NCBI GenBank assembly: GCA_963575745.1
Contig: CAUYUJ010014771.1
Coordinates: forward strand, 88,501 to 152,500
Source: Prorocentrum cordatum
Taxonomy: Eukaryota; Sar; Dinophyceae; Prorocentrales; Prorocentraceae
Length of the DNA stretch: 64,000 bases
Direction: 5' to 3'
The position numbers and the translations under genes were made by a program. The notes beneath the pieces were generated by a model. That model saw only the letters and a program-made list of their open reading frames with translations. It was not told where the DNA came from and made no database searches. Every line of letters starts with the position of its first letter. Position 1 is the first letter of the stretch. Below, in pieces: positions 11,189-20,400 of the stretch.

Positions 11189-11867
11189 CTGTACATATAT
11201 AGCTACAATATAGACATATGTATACCATATATACGATGTGCACATGCATAATCATAGTTTTACGCTTATACACACACTTGTATACCATCACATCATGACA
11301 TACCTACCTAAGTGCCCATTTGCATATGTATCTGCATGTATACATACATGCACATATACATGCACACGCATACACACATGCGTACATACATACAGACATA
11401 CATACACACTCATACATACGTACATACATACATTCATATATACATGCAACCACATTCACGCATACAGGCTCACACATACATACAAACGAACAGCAATCCA
11501 TACGTGCATGTATGCATGCACACATACATACATACACGCATGCATATATGCGCACATGCAAACACATATATCCATACATGTGTGCATGCATGCACACATA
11601 CAGACATGCATGCATGCACACACACACACCCATACGCAAATGTACGCATCGAAACATCGATGTATGCATGCATACATACATACGCACATGCATACACATA
11701 CAGACATGTATACATATATACACACATGCATGCATGTATACACACATACAAACACATACACACATACATACACACATACACACACACTTATACTCATACA
11801 CATACACATACACATACAAATACACATACAGGCAGACATACGGACAGACACACAGACAGACATATTC

Positions 11868-11898
<31 letters not shown>

Positions 11899-12055
11899 GG
11901 CAGGCAGACAGACATATAGACATGCAAGCAGTCACACAAACATACATGCTGCATGCATGCATACGTATATGTATACATATATACATAAACATACATACAT
12001 TCATACATACATACATGCATTTATGCATGCATGCATACATCTACATATGTAGATT
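11189..12055. repeat. long CATA/CACA/GACA simple-sequence tract
   Basis: About 870 bp of imperfect CATA and TACA tetranucleotides with CATG interruptions, (CA)n blocks near 11,740-11,800 and a CAGA block at 11,868-11,915. The 335-, 246-, 238- and 199-codon ORFs on both strands are Thr/His/Tyr- or Cys/Val/Met-repeats produced by the simple sequence and should not be annotated as genes. Confidence 0.97.
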
Positions 12056-12366
12056 CGCCCTGGCAGGAGGGAGAAGGGGCGGGGAAGCTGAATGCTTGTC
12101 CATGCCTAGCCCCAGAGGTCCCGATATCTTCCCTGGGGTCAGTTGTTCGTCCAGGGCCCACGCTTGGTGGTCATCGGGCCCACCAACGGACCGCAGCGGC
12201 CGACCTCGCGGAACAGCGCAAGGAGTGAGACCATCAGATCGTTAGAGATTTGGGCCCCCTCTCCTCGACGTGCCCGGCCTGGCCTGTGCACGATCCGATC
12301 GATCCGACTTTATTTCGGTTCTGGCTGGCCCGATCCGACTCGGTTCCGATGTTCGGCCACGCGCAG
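12056..12366. other. no gene; GATCCGAC-rich sequence
   Basis: The interval contains CCAGAGGTCCCGATATCTTC, related to CCAGAGGTCTCGATCTCGAC at 12,729, and several GATCCGA words that recur on the other side of the 12.4 kb hairpin (12,560-12,680). No coding signal. Confidence 0.35.
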
Positions 12367-12502
12367 ATGGGGGTAGGGGGAAAGGGGAAGGCTTCATGTA
12401 AGCACCCTGCTTCTTAGAAGGCGCGGGCCTTATCTATAGATGCAAGGCCAGCGCCTTTCAAGAAGCAGCCTCCTTCTAAGAAGCCTTCCCCCTCCCTTCC
12501 CC
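12367..12502. repeat. foldback element, ~50-bp inverted arms
   Basis: The left arm starts GGGGAAGGCTTCATGTAAGC at 12,384 and continues to about 12,432. The right arm ends AAGCCTTCCCC at 12,491, and its reverse complement begins GGGGAAGGCTTCTTAGAAGG. The shared cores GCTTCTT and AAGGCGC..GGCCTT are conserved in order. The loop is only about 6-8 bases around CTATAG. G-rich/C-rich outer extensions reach 12,367 and 12,502. It could be a MITE-like element or a transcribed hairpin. Confidence 0.8.
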
Positions 12503-12699
12503 AGTGTTCGTGCCACCAAAATGTCCCGACGAGCTGGTGCGGCCTGATGCTCACGTGGCGCTGTCGTGCACCCTGGCACAGCCGATCTGATTCGACTTCG
12601 ATTTCCTGCCGATGCAGCCCGATCCGACGCACTTGTCGACCCGATCCGGCACTCCGACTCGATGCCGACTGACCCTGCCCCTGTCCCCAGGCCCCCGAC

Positions 12700-12990
12700 G
12701 CTGTGATTTTTGTCCTAAGGTTGAGCCCCAGAGGTCTCGATCTCGACCCGCTCCCCAGGACTAGTTTTTCATCCCGAGTCGTTGTTTGACGGTCCTGGGG
12801 CCCGGTTTGAGCCCCCAAAGGTTGGAAATAGCCAAAGCCCTCCCGTCGGGATTTCGTCATGACTCGAGGGGGTCTGCGACGGGAGGGACGGCGCTGGTTG
12901 TCGGCGACGGGGCGGTAGGGCCGCGGCGGGGGCCCAGGCCTTGGACAGGCGCAGCGCCTGTCCTTGTCCTCTTCCTCGTTCTCCTCTTCA
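12700..12990 (-). repeat. dispersed repeat, copy B (inverted relative to 5.05 kb)
   Basis: Reading the minus strand from about 12,985 gives GAGGACAAGGACAGGCGCTG, CCTGGGCCCCCGCCGCGGC and CAGACCCCCTCGAGTCATG in the same order and spacing as copy A. The outer part (about 12,774-12,802, GAGTCGTTGTTTGACGGTCC) also occurs inverted at about 20,307-20,328. Confidence 0.72.
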
Positions 12991-13071
12991 AGGGCTTCCA
13001 ACGGGGGATCGGTACAGTTATTGGGGCTCAAGAGCAGAGTTGGCTGATTTCCTCGACGAGGCAAGATCATC

Positions 13072-13314
13072 ATGGAGGTCGTAGGCCAGGTCGAGTGCGG
13101 CAGCGACAAGCTCGGGGAAGCGAAGTGCGTCCTAAGGGGCGCAGGGGCCAACATCAAGAGAACGGGCAGCGTGTTGGCGTCAACGGCGATCGACATCGAC
13201 ACGGGGATCATCAAGCTGGTGGACCACAAGAACAAGATAATGCTCAGCCTCAGCAGGTGCAAGGCCCTGCAGGTCAAATCGAACCAGGAGAAGCTAGCGA
13301 ATAGGAGGACTTGA
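13072..13314 (+). CDS. small hypothetical protein (80 aa)
   Basis: The ATG-initiated ORF begins MEVVGQVECGSDKLGEAKCV and contains STAIDIDTGIIKLVDHKNKI, a balanced composition unlike the low-complexity ORFs around it. It overlaps the next ORF by 4 bases in another frame, so the two may be one gene broken by a frameshift. I do not recognise the family. About 45 bp upstream lies TTATTGGGGCTCAAG, which resembles a mutated 3' half of the spliced leader. The TGA at 13,312 ends it. Confidence 0.4.
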   Translation: MEVVGQVECGSDKLGEAKCVLRGAGANIKRTGSVLASTAIDIDTGIIKLVDHKNKIMLSLSRCKALQVKSNQEKLANRRT

Positions 13315-13799
13315 TGTACCTGGCACACCAGATGAGCAGCCTGTCAACGTGCATCGCGGAGCTGCTCAGGGTGAAAGGCCTGCTTACGACGAGGCCTGTG
13401 GGTACGGACATTGAGCCGCCGAGCAACAAGAGCTACGAGGGCATGCGGATGGACGGGCTGGCATCGAACGAGACGAGCGACAGGAGCAGCGAGAAGCAGC
13501 AGACGAAGCAGCAGTTGCCATGGTGGGATCCTGATGATGAGGGAGTTTGGATCCCGCATGGATGGAACGAGAAGAGGCCAGAGTTCTGGCTCGACTACGA
13601 GAAAATCGCCAGCGAAAAGAAGAAGGAGGACGGCCTGGACAGTGCGAAGAAGACGAAGACCGCATAGAACGCCAAGCAGCTGCCGACAGAAGAGGAGGTC
13701 GAGTTCACGATTTCAGAGCTGAAAAAGAAGATCGAGGAGCACAAGAAAAAGCTCCAAAAGTCAGCGTCGGCGACCTCCAGCGTGGAGGTGGAGGTTTAG
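13315..13799 (+). pseudogene. hypothetical charged protein with in-frame TAG and C-terminal coiled coil
   Basis: The frame opens near the end of the previous ORF (MYLAHQMSSLSTCIAELLRV) and runs to a TAG at 13,665-13,667. In the same frame it continues NAKQLPTEEEVEFTISELKK with Lys/Glu heptads to a TAG at 13,797-13,799. The middle contains PWWDPDDEGVWIPHGWNEKR. Coding character is similar before and after the first TAG, so either the gene is disrupted, the stop is read through, or the sequence has an error. Function unknown. It may be the second part of a gene that starts at 13,072. Confidence 0.4.
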
Positions 13800-14809
13800 C
13801 TGCAGCCGCCGAGATTACGGAGCCCACGACGACCCCCAGAGACTTGAGATGGGCCCCAGAGTCGTAGGAGCTCGGAGGCCCAGCAGGACCCACAGAGACG
13901 AGAGGAGAGCCTTCGACCTGCGGATGAAGGCTTGCGCGACCGCAAAAAAAAAATAAGTACCGGCCTATCCCCCACAAGCCCAACCCTCCGACCCACTACA
14001 AAAGGAGGACCAACCCCGACACCAGATGCAGTACAGTATACTACGGATCTGAATAAGGTACGGAGTCAGGTACCAGCAGATCTTCAGTATGGGCGGCACT
14101 GAGATGGGACAAGTAGGGTACCACGGGCAATCACGAAAGGTTTCCTTTACCACGGCTTCCAGGGAAAGAAGTGAAGGCTGGTTTATGTTTCTGTCGTAGT
14201 TTGACAGGGCCTTGATTTTCCCGAGGTGATGGGCCCACTTCCAATCGGTTTTCCTTTCTTGTTGTGCGGAATGTGTTTTGGTGTTCGTCTCCTTATTCTC
14301 TCCCCCATCCTCACTGAAGGGCCACAGGTGGTTGCCGGCGCTGAGGCATAGAGCGCGACCAGCGCGCTCGCCGAGGCGCGGCCCCCTTGCTTGCTTCGCC
14401 CCCCTCGAGTAGTTAGTGATATGCCCCCCCTCTTGAGGGCGCTGCTCCACCTCGAGAGAGGTCAGCCACGCCTTCCCTTCTGTCTAGGAAGGCGGTCTTG
14501 CGTAAGAAGCCCTCCTGCGGCGGGGCACGCCCGCCCCGCGGACTCTGAGCGGGCCGGGCGGCGCCCCAGGCGGACTTGGGGGGCGCTGCCCCCGCCCCGC
14601 TTCCTTATCTTTCGCTGGGGCTTAGATTTGTTGCAGTAGGAGTCTGAGGGGCACCCCCTATGCGCCTTTGCCTTTGCCGTTGCCTCCCCCACGACTTTTT
14701 CGCGCGGAGAATGTCCCCCTGTTGCACCCCGAAACTTGTCGGTTGCGCGGGCCAGGCGTTTCGTTTGATAACCTTCGCCACTCACGGCCCCTAGAACTTC
14801 AGGTTGCGA
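13800..14809. other. no recognisable gene
   Basis: An A9 run lies near 13,947, then lower-GC sequence to 14,330 and a GC-rich block at 14,480-14,620. The 161-codon minus-strand ORF (14,450-13,965) has no recognisable feature. The interval may include the 3' untranslated region of the locus at 13.1-13.8 kb. Confidence 0.25.
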
Positions 14810-15235
14810 GAGCTTCACGGATGGAGCGGGCCGTTTTCAAAGCGCGGTTCTCGCTTCAGCGCCGAGCGCCTTGCTATTGAACATTTGCATCCGACTCACG
14901 GATGGAAGGCAGTTTATTTTACAAAATGCGAATCTCGCCGTGGCGCCGCGAGCATCTGCATTAAATGTTGCGCGAGAGATTCGCGAATGGAGGGCGAACG
15001 GCCTTTAGAAGGTGACTCTCGCATTAGCGTCGCGTTCATTCGTCTTAAACGTTGTAACGGCTTTGCGGATTGAGGGCGGGTTGTTTTCTTTTCTAAATGC
15101 GGAGTTCGCCTGAGCACCGCGTGCATTCGCACCGAAAGTTTGCAAGGTATTCACATTTGGAGGGCGGTGCCTTCTCAAAGTGTGGCTCTCGCCTCAGCGC
15201 CGCGCACTTTCATCTTGAGAGTTTTCAGCAGCTTC
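14810..15235. repeat. diverged ~83-bp tandem repeat, five units
   Basis: The word CGGATGGAGGGCGG and its variants recurs at 14,818, 14,899, 14,984, 15,066 and 15,153. Each copy is followed by AAATGCGGNTCTCGC-like and GCGCCGCG..CATTCNTCTT-like segments. Intervals are 81-87 bp. Units are strongly diverged. Confidence 0.85.
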
Positions 15236-15500
15236 AAATATTCCCCTGGTTGACATTCCAGAATCATTGTTTCGGCACGATGTAGAGTCGCCAAAGCGCA
15301 ACAGTTCTTATTCGTGGTGTTGAAATCCCCAGAGTGGTGTCTTGGCGTGCCTGAGGATCGTCAGCACACATCGATAGCGTTAATTCGCAGCGTTGAAGTC
15401 CCAATAACGGTGCATTGGCACGGTTCAGGAATTTCAAACCGTTGTCTTCCAACGTGGTATTTCCCTCAGGACTTACGAAGAGGGAACTTTGGGAAAACGT
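15236..15500. repeat. possible second degenerate tandem repeat, ~78 bp
   Basis: TTATTCGTGGTGTTGAAATC (about 15,308) and TTAATTCGCAGCGTTGAAGT (about 15,380) begin two similar segments that both run through TGGTGT/CGGTGC and TTGGC. A weaker third match follows (CAACGTGGTATTTCCCTCAG). Confidence 0.55.
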
Positions 15501-15532
15501 TTATGGCAGCATCGTCGATGATTCTTGGGTTT

Positions 15533-15615
15533 GCTCCTCCTCTTCTTCCTCCTCCTCCTCCTCCTCCTCCTCTTCCTCCTCCTCCTCCTCCTCCTCCTCC
15601 TCCTCCTCCCCCTCC
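15533..15615. repeat. (TCC)n polypyrimidine tract directly upstream of a spliced-leader relic
   Basis: An almost uninterrupted CTC/TCC run that stops exactly where the DinoSL-like sequence begins. In sense orientation it forms a long polypyrimidine tract in front of the AG that ends the relic, the arrangement expected of a trans-splice acceptor. Confidence 0.9.
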
Positions 15616-15637
15616 TCCGTAGCCATTTTGGCTTAAG
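15616..15637 (+). promoter_or_regulatory. relict dinoflagellate spliced leader (DinoSL)
   Basis: The sequence CCGTAGCCATTTTGGCTTAA plus a G matches the known DinoSL (CCGTAGCCATTTTGGCTCAA plus G) with one C-to-T change. A genomic spliced leader in front of a gene is the recognised signature of a retroposed, previously trans-spliced mRNA. The terminal AG may serve as a new acceptor. The gene with start at 15,799 follows. Confidence 0.93.
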
Positions 15638-15798
15638 ATGCCTGGTTCCCTTGGGGCCAAAACGGATGCCGCTAGTCTGCGGCCAGATCTCGAAGTTCTC
15701 CGCCTCCACTGCAGGGGTTGGGCGCCTGCACCAGTCTCATCCTTTCTCGCGGAGGTCCCTCTTTCGAGGGGTTAATTTGCCTCCGTTCTCGGTCATTC

Positions 15799-16845
15799 AT
15801 GGCCCAAGATGGCTGGCACAGCAGTGGTGGGAAGGCTCGGCAGCAGTACCACGACCCGTGCCCGCACTGCAGGTACCGCTGGAACTTCAAGAACAATCAC
15901 TGGTGCTACCAGTGTACGGGGGCCCTGGTGTCGCAGCCTGATGGTTCCAAGCGGCCGCTTGGGCAGTGGGCGTTTGGGCTTCCGCAGTTCTCGAGCTCGC
16001 CGTTCCATGTTCAGCCTGCTGGGTCTCCCTTCTCCGACCCGACACCTGCGCAGGCGGCCGCGGCAGCCGCCACGGGCCCAGGCAAAGGTCGTGGCAAGAA
16101 GGGTGGTCCGCCGCCACCTCGGGGGAAGGCCAAGGCGAAAGCCGCCTCCTCCGCGGGCCATGTGGACAGGCGGCCGTGGGTTTATCACCAGGGCTGGCAC
16201 CCGTACGGTGGCGCAGCAGCCCCACCCGAATCTGGCGATCCGATGGCGGCCCTGCGGGCCAAGCTGGGTGACGACGGCACGGAGGCGCTGGCAGCAGTGG
16301 AGGCGCTCCTCGCCAAGAAGGAGGCCCCGCCTTCTGCAGTTCCGCGGCAGCCGCTCCTTGAGGAGGATGTCGCCACCAAGGGGGTGGCGTACCGTCGTGA
16401 TAAGTCCTGGCTGGAGCGCTGCTCCCTCAAGGTCCTGGAGGCGGAGGCCTGGCTTCAGGAGGCGCGGGATGCTGAGGACCTTGCGGTCACGGCGGCGGTT
16501 GAGGCCAAAAGCTCGTGGGAGGACGCCTGCGCGAAGCAGCTCCCGCAGCCAGTGGCGACGCCACCCGCTGCTGCCGGGGCATCGTCGCTCAACCTGTCCA
16601 CGCTCCTGGGCGAGGACAGTGAGGCCGAGGGGCTCACCATCGTCGACGGCCCAATGTTCAGCACGGAGGGCCTCGACCTCGACCCCGCAGACATTCGCGA
16701 GTGGGAGCGCGTCAAGTCCAACCTTGCGGTTGGCATCAAGGCCGGGATCTCCAAGGCGCTCGGCTCGTCAGCCGAGCAGCTCGCCGCCCTTCGAGCGGAG
16801 GCCAAGCAGGTGTCCTTGCGGATGCAAGCGAAGCGCAGGCAGTGA
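15799..16845 (+). CDS. zinc-ribbon protein, LINE ORF1-like
   Basis: The start ATG at 15,799 opens MAQDGWHSSGGKARQQYHDP, followed by a zinc ribbon CPHCRYRWNFKNNHWCYQC (C-x2-C-x12-C-x2-C). After that come a Pro/Ala/Gly/Lys-rich linker (GKGRGKKGGPPPPRGKAKAK), an Ala/Glu-rich helical region predicted to be coiled (LEAEAWLQEARDAEDLAV, SSAEQLAALRAEAKQ) and a stop at 16,843. It lies 160 bp downstream of a DinoSL relic, so this is the first gene of a retroposed transcript. Coding character continues past the stop in the +1 frame to 17,050 (TGSVDGPDEVRAAARRTAKE), so the original protein was probably about 415 residues and has a frameshift near 16,840. Similar ribbon proteins are common as ORF1 of dinoflagellate non-LTR elements; this is family knowledge, not searched. 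Alternative: a host nucleic-acid-binding protein. Confidence 0.75.
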   Translation: MAQDGWHSSGGKARQQYHDPCPHCRYRWNFKNNHWCYQCTGALVSQPDGSKRPLGQWAFGLPQFSSSPFHVQPAGSPFSDPTPAQAAAAAATGPGKGRGKKGGPPPPRGKAKAKAASSAGHVDRRPWVYHQGWHPYGGAAAPPESGDPMAALRAKLGDDGTEALAAVEALLAKKEAPPSAVPRQPLLEEDVATKGVAYRRDKSWLERCSLKVLEAEAWLQEARDAEDLAVTAAVEAKSSWEDACAKQLPQPVATPPAAAGASSLNLSTLLGEDSEAEGLTIVDGPMFSTEGLDLDPADIREWERVKSNLAVGIKAGISKALGSSAEQLAALRAEAKQVSLRMQAKRRQ

Positions 16846-17049
16846 TGGCGCTGGCGATGCTGCTGGGGCTAGTACTGCTGCTCAGCCTGGCGGGGCAGCT
16901 GCCTCTGGTTCCGAGGGCGAGGGCGGCGGCACTCCTACCACTGGTTCAGTTGACGGGCCTGATGAAGTTCGAGCGGCAGCCAGACGCACTGCCAAGGAAT
17001 CCCTCGACGCCAACCGAGCTGAGCAGCAGGGACTTTCGCAAATCTACTG

Positions 17050-18684
17050 ACCATCGTTTGCCGTACACCGTTTATGGTGACATCTTCATGAGTACTGCGG
17101 AGGAGCTCGCCTTCGATCCGCAGGAGTACCTGGACAATCTCTACGAGTTCACGTCGAAGGATTGGTGTCCTACGACGCTGTATGGCGACATTTTCCTCAC
17201 TGAGGCGGAGGGGGCCATCCTTCCCCCTGCCTCTCAACCCTTGACGGGCATTCTTCGTTTTAAAGATCAGGATCCCCAGCGCAGAGCCGCGATTCACCAT
17301 CGTGAGGTACTGGGGCGGAGCCTCCGCTCTTTCGCTGGCAGATGGATCCCTGAAATTAGTGCAGCGGACGAGACTTCTGATGAGGCCCAGCCCACTGGAA
17401 AGTGCATTGCATTCCCTTCATCTCGGCGTGGTTGTCACATCCTTTGCTTAGCCCGCTTGTTGCGGAAGCAGCCGCTGCAGCAGGCCATGGGTATCATGCA
17501 ATTGCAGCTTTTTGATATGGCCAGACGTATCTGTGAGCGCGCTTGGCGCGCTCGGCGCAGCGAGCGTGCTCGCTATTTGCAGACGTTGCGGTTCTTGGGG
17601 ACCGAGGATTACGATTTGCGGCAGGAGGAGCTGCAGCGACAGCCCATTGCATTCATGGAGGCTCTGGAGACCCTCGACACACGTGCGCCGCAGCGGCGTG
17701 TGCAGGGCGGCTTCCAGGTGGTCCTCCCATGTTGTGGGCGCCCCCACCTTGCTGCGCCATCCGACCGAGAGAGTCAGCTTGCTGGAGGTCCTGCGTTCGA
17801 TCAGATGACGGGCTGCGTGAGCTCTTCGGCAAGTTCGTGGCCTACCCCATCTTCGGGCGAGGGGTGCAGGGATTCAGCCCCTGGTCGTCGCAGCCCCTCG
17901 CCCACATGCACTTCGGCTACTGGCAGGTTATCTTCAGGTTCCGCGACCCGTTCGGGTTCGGCCAGTTTTGCGAGGATCACCACCTGTGCTTCGGGCACCG
18001 CGTGTGGGTCTCAGGAGACGTCTACAGCATGCCCCAGCACGGGTTGTATTTCTACAGGTGTTTTTTTTGACTCCGCCCTCGACGCAGATGCCATCGGTGG
18101 CAGAGTCGGGGGGGATTGCGTCGGGCTGGAACGACGCTGATCACGACCCCTTCGATGACTTGGATCGTATTCGTTGCAGGAGTTGCGAGGTGCTGTGTAG
18201 TAAGAATCACCTCTTAGAGGTCTCCAAGGCGCCATGCATCCCTGCTGTTGGGGTGGATCCCTTCCCCTTGGACGTGGTCGTGGTGGTCCCTGGGCCCGTC
18301 GCGGTGTCTGGTGCGGTCTTGCATCCTTCCCACAAGCTTGCGTTTGGGGATTTGCACTGTCTGTACTTTTGTCAGTTTTGTGGCCGCACGGCGACTTCGG
18401 AAGGGCGCCAGTTGGCGCTTGAATGCAAGGCGCCCTCTCGCAAGGGCACTGAACACCTGGCCAGAATTCGTCGAGGTTTGTACCCGAGTTACGCAGGCTC
18501 GTCCAAGGCGAGTGTCCTGCTTCGGCACGCACGGTTTTCCGCGGTGTCCGATCAGCGAGCTCGAGCGCGAGATCCCATGTCGGAGTTGTCTGTGGCTCAG
18601 GGTGTCGGGGAGGCTTTGCCCGTTTCGGTGGACGAGGTTCCTCTCGTCCCGCCCCCTGCCGACCCGAGCAGCGATTCCGATTAA
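17050..18684 (+). pseudogene. downstream ORF of the retroposed unit, frameshifted, with cysteine-rich C-terminus
   Basis: Coding character passes through three frames. In 17,050-17,780 it includes a 34-residue internal duplication (TVYGDIFMSTAEE and TLYGDIFLTEAEG). In about 17,790-18,068 it reads LRELFGKFVAYPIFGRGVQG and MHFGYWQVIFRFRDPFGFGQ. After a T8 run at 18,060-18,067 the third frame contains DRIRCRSCEVLCSKN and YFCQFCGRTATSEGRQLALE and ends PPPADPSSDSD at 18,684. The paired CxxC motifs with ..GRQLALECKAP..ARIRRGLYP resemble a small cysteine domain seen at the C-terminus of many dinoflagellate retroelement proteins (recalled). No reverse transcriptase or endonuclease motif is present, so it is either a truncated element or a separate gene family. 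Confidence 0.5.
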
Positions 18685-19029
18685 AGGGCGTGCCTTAGGC
18701 ACTTGCGCTCCTGCTTGCTGCTCTCTCCCTCTCTGCCCTGCCCGCCTCGTTGCACGACGTTGCCTGCCAAAACGTTCCAAACGTTCCTCCTCCCCCTCCT
18801 CCCCCCCTCCTCTTCGTCGAAGGGGTCTGGGTCGCCCACCGCCGTCCGCCGCCCTGCAGGCGTGGGACGTTGCGGCGGACGAGTGCCCGGGCGGCCGGCA
18901 GCCCCAGCCCCGCTGCGCCGGGCCCGCGCCCGTGCGCCGCTCGCCAGAGTTGCCTGCGGCGGGCCTCAGGCCTCCCCCACGGAGGGCGCCAGCTCATCGA
19001 GGGAAGGAATCGACTCCACCTACGAGGGA
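18685..19029. other. no recognisable gene
   Basis: CT-rich then GC-rich sequence. CAAAACGTTCCAAACGTTCC at 18,767 is a short direct repeat. No coding support. Confidence 0.3.
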
Positions 19030-19172
19030 ACCTCCTGCGGAGTGACCTTTGGTGTGGGCTCATCGGGGCTCCCCTCGATCGTTGAGCGCGATGCGATGCC
19101 GGATGCTTGCGCGCTTGAATTTGGCCGCGTGCCCCCTGATTTCGCGCACCAAAGGTCACTCTTGCGTAGGGT
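19030..19172. repeat. small foldback with perfect 15-bp inverted repeats
   Basis: GAGTGACCTTTGGTG at 19,040-19,054 is the exact reverse complement of CACCAAAGGTCACTC at 19,147-19,161. Weaker pairing extends about 10 bp outward. It may be a MITE-like insertion. Confidence 0.7.
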
Positions 19173-19429
19173 TGCTCTTGCGTGTAGCCGAAGGAACACG
19201 GGGACCATGACCAAAATGTCGCAGCATCTTGTCGGTACCGACTTGGTCGTGGTCCATGTCGGTCGTCGCCCATGCGCTAGGGTGGTAAACGACCTGACGC
19301 TGACCAAAAATCGACGGTGACTAGCATCGACACGACGTTTCCGCGTTCAGTCTTGGTCATGGTCCCCGTTTTTCCCCAGTCAGTGCTTGCACGCGGATAT
19401 TGAAGGATTTGGCGAAGGTGTCCCGCCGA

Positions 19430-19812
19430 TTTTGGCCGCTGGCTGGGTTCCCGGATTCCCGGTTCTGGGTTCCTGGGTTCCTGGTTCTGGGTTCCGGGCC
19501 GATTTCGGAGGGCGGCGAGGTTCCAGGGTTCCCTGGTTCTTGGTCGATATTCTTATCGATCGGTCTCGCCATCGATCTCAGTACCCCTTTCTCCATCGAT
19601 CTTACCATCGATCTCACAAGCGATGCCATTATCGATCTCACATGCGATTTCACTAGAGATCGCATGAGCGATCTCGCGATCGATCTCACGATCGATCTCA
19701 TTGAGTCGATGTCTCCCTCGGTCTCACGATTGACCTTACAACAATCGTCCTCACGATCGATGTTATCGATCTCGTTATCGATCTCACAATCGATCTCACG
19801 ATCCATAGTATT
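19430..19812. repeat. two adjacent minisatellites (GGGTTCCTGGTTC and ATCGATCTCACG)
   Basis: 19,443-19,540 contains repeated GGTTCCTGG/GGTTCTGGG words. 19,549-19,803 contains about 20 imperfect copies of a 12-bp unit ATCGATCTCACG, including CGATCGATCTCA palindromic junctions. The open frame across it encodes an Ile/Asp/Leu/Ser repeat and is not a gene. Confidence 0.9.
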
Positions 19813-20055
19813 ATTTTCAAGTCATCCACTGATTGGGGTTTTCTCAGGTATGATCTTTCCCTCCAGTTCAGAGGAGTGCCAGTCTTGGGCCAGACGACAG
19901 AGTAGGATAGGGAAAGGGGGGGTACGACATCTGCTGCGTACAACTGGTTTCCGCCCCGCCGCCGGGACCATTCGTCGATACATGGGCGCCGACCGGCGCC
20001 AGAAGGCTCAAATAACGCCAGCTACCTGAGCTGTTGACACAACTGCCAATGTCAG

Positions 20056-20258
20056 TGGCAACGAGGGGATACGCTCAGGGCGGGAAGCATCGACCCCCAA
20101 TCGCCGGTTGTTGATCGCCGATAAGGGCCCGATAGCCCCACGCCGCCCAGGAACGCGTGGATTCGCCATCGGGGGCCTAGCGCCGATCTGCCGGCGATGC
20201 ATCGCCGATTCCAAGTCCGTGTTCCCCCCCTGAGCCAGTCCCCCCCTATCGTTGCCCC
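20056..20258. mobile_element. MITE-like foldback family 1, copy 1
   Basis: The left end GGCAACGAGGGGATACGCTC and the right end CCCCCTATCGTTGCCCC form imperfect terminal inverted repeats of about 45 bp. Inside is a perfect 16-bp palindrome CGGCGATGCATCGCCG at 20,192-20,207. Related copies lie at 29,863-30,069 and 40,747-40,949, with a partial copy at 41,012-41,133. The 55 bp after this copy also match the sequence after the 40.7 kb copy. Non-coding. Confidence 0.85.
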
Positions 20259-20334
20259 TCACCTCCCGCGGAGGGTGCCAGCTCGGAGGCCCTCGCCAGG
20301 CCCTGGGACCGTCAAACAACGACTCGCGATGAAT

Positions 20335-20400
20335 TGGAGTGCTTGCACGTTGTTGTCTCATGGCCGCTGCGTTTCCTCTGGCTCACAATTGCATGAATTG
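20335..20400 (+). repeat. dispersed repeat shared with 28.8 kb
   Basis: GCACGTTGTTGTCTCATGGC followed by CGCTGCGTTTCCTCTGG(C/T)TCACA is nearly identical to 28,827-28,867. The preceding bases (GGACCGTCAAACAACGACTC) match the 12.77 kb repeat in inverted orientation. Confidence 0.75.

Noticed and set aside
11238-12245. Long ORFs (335, 246, 238 and 199 codons) on both strands
   Set aside because: They are produced by the CATA/CACA/GACA simple repeat, which lacks stops in several frames. Composition is Thr/His/Tyr/Ile or Cys/Val/Met repeats.
18214-18780. 188-codon minus-strand ORF
   Set aside because: It is antisense to the cysteine-rich coding segment at 18.07-18.68 kb, which has the better support.
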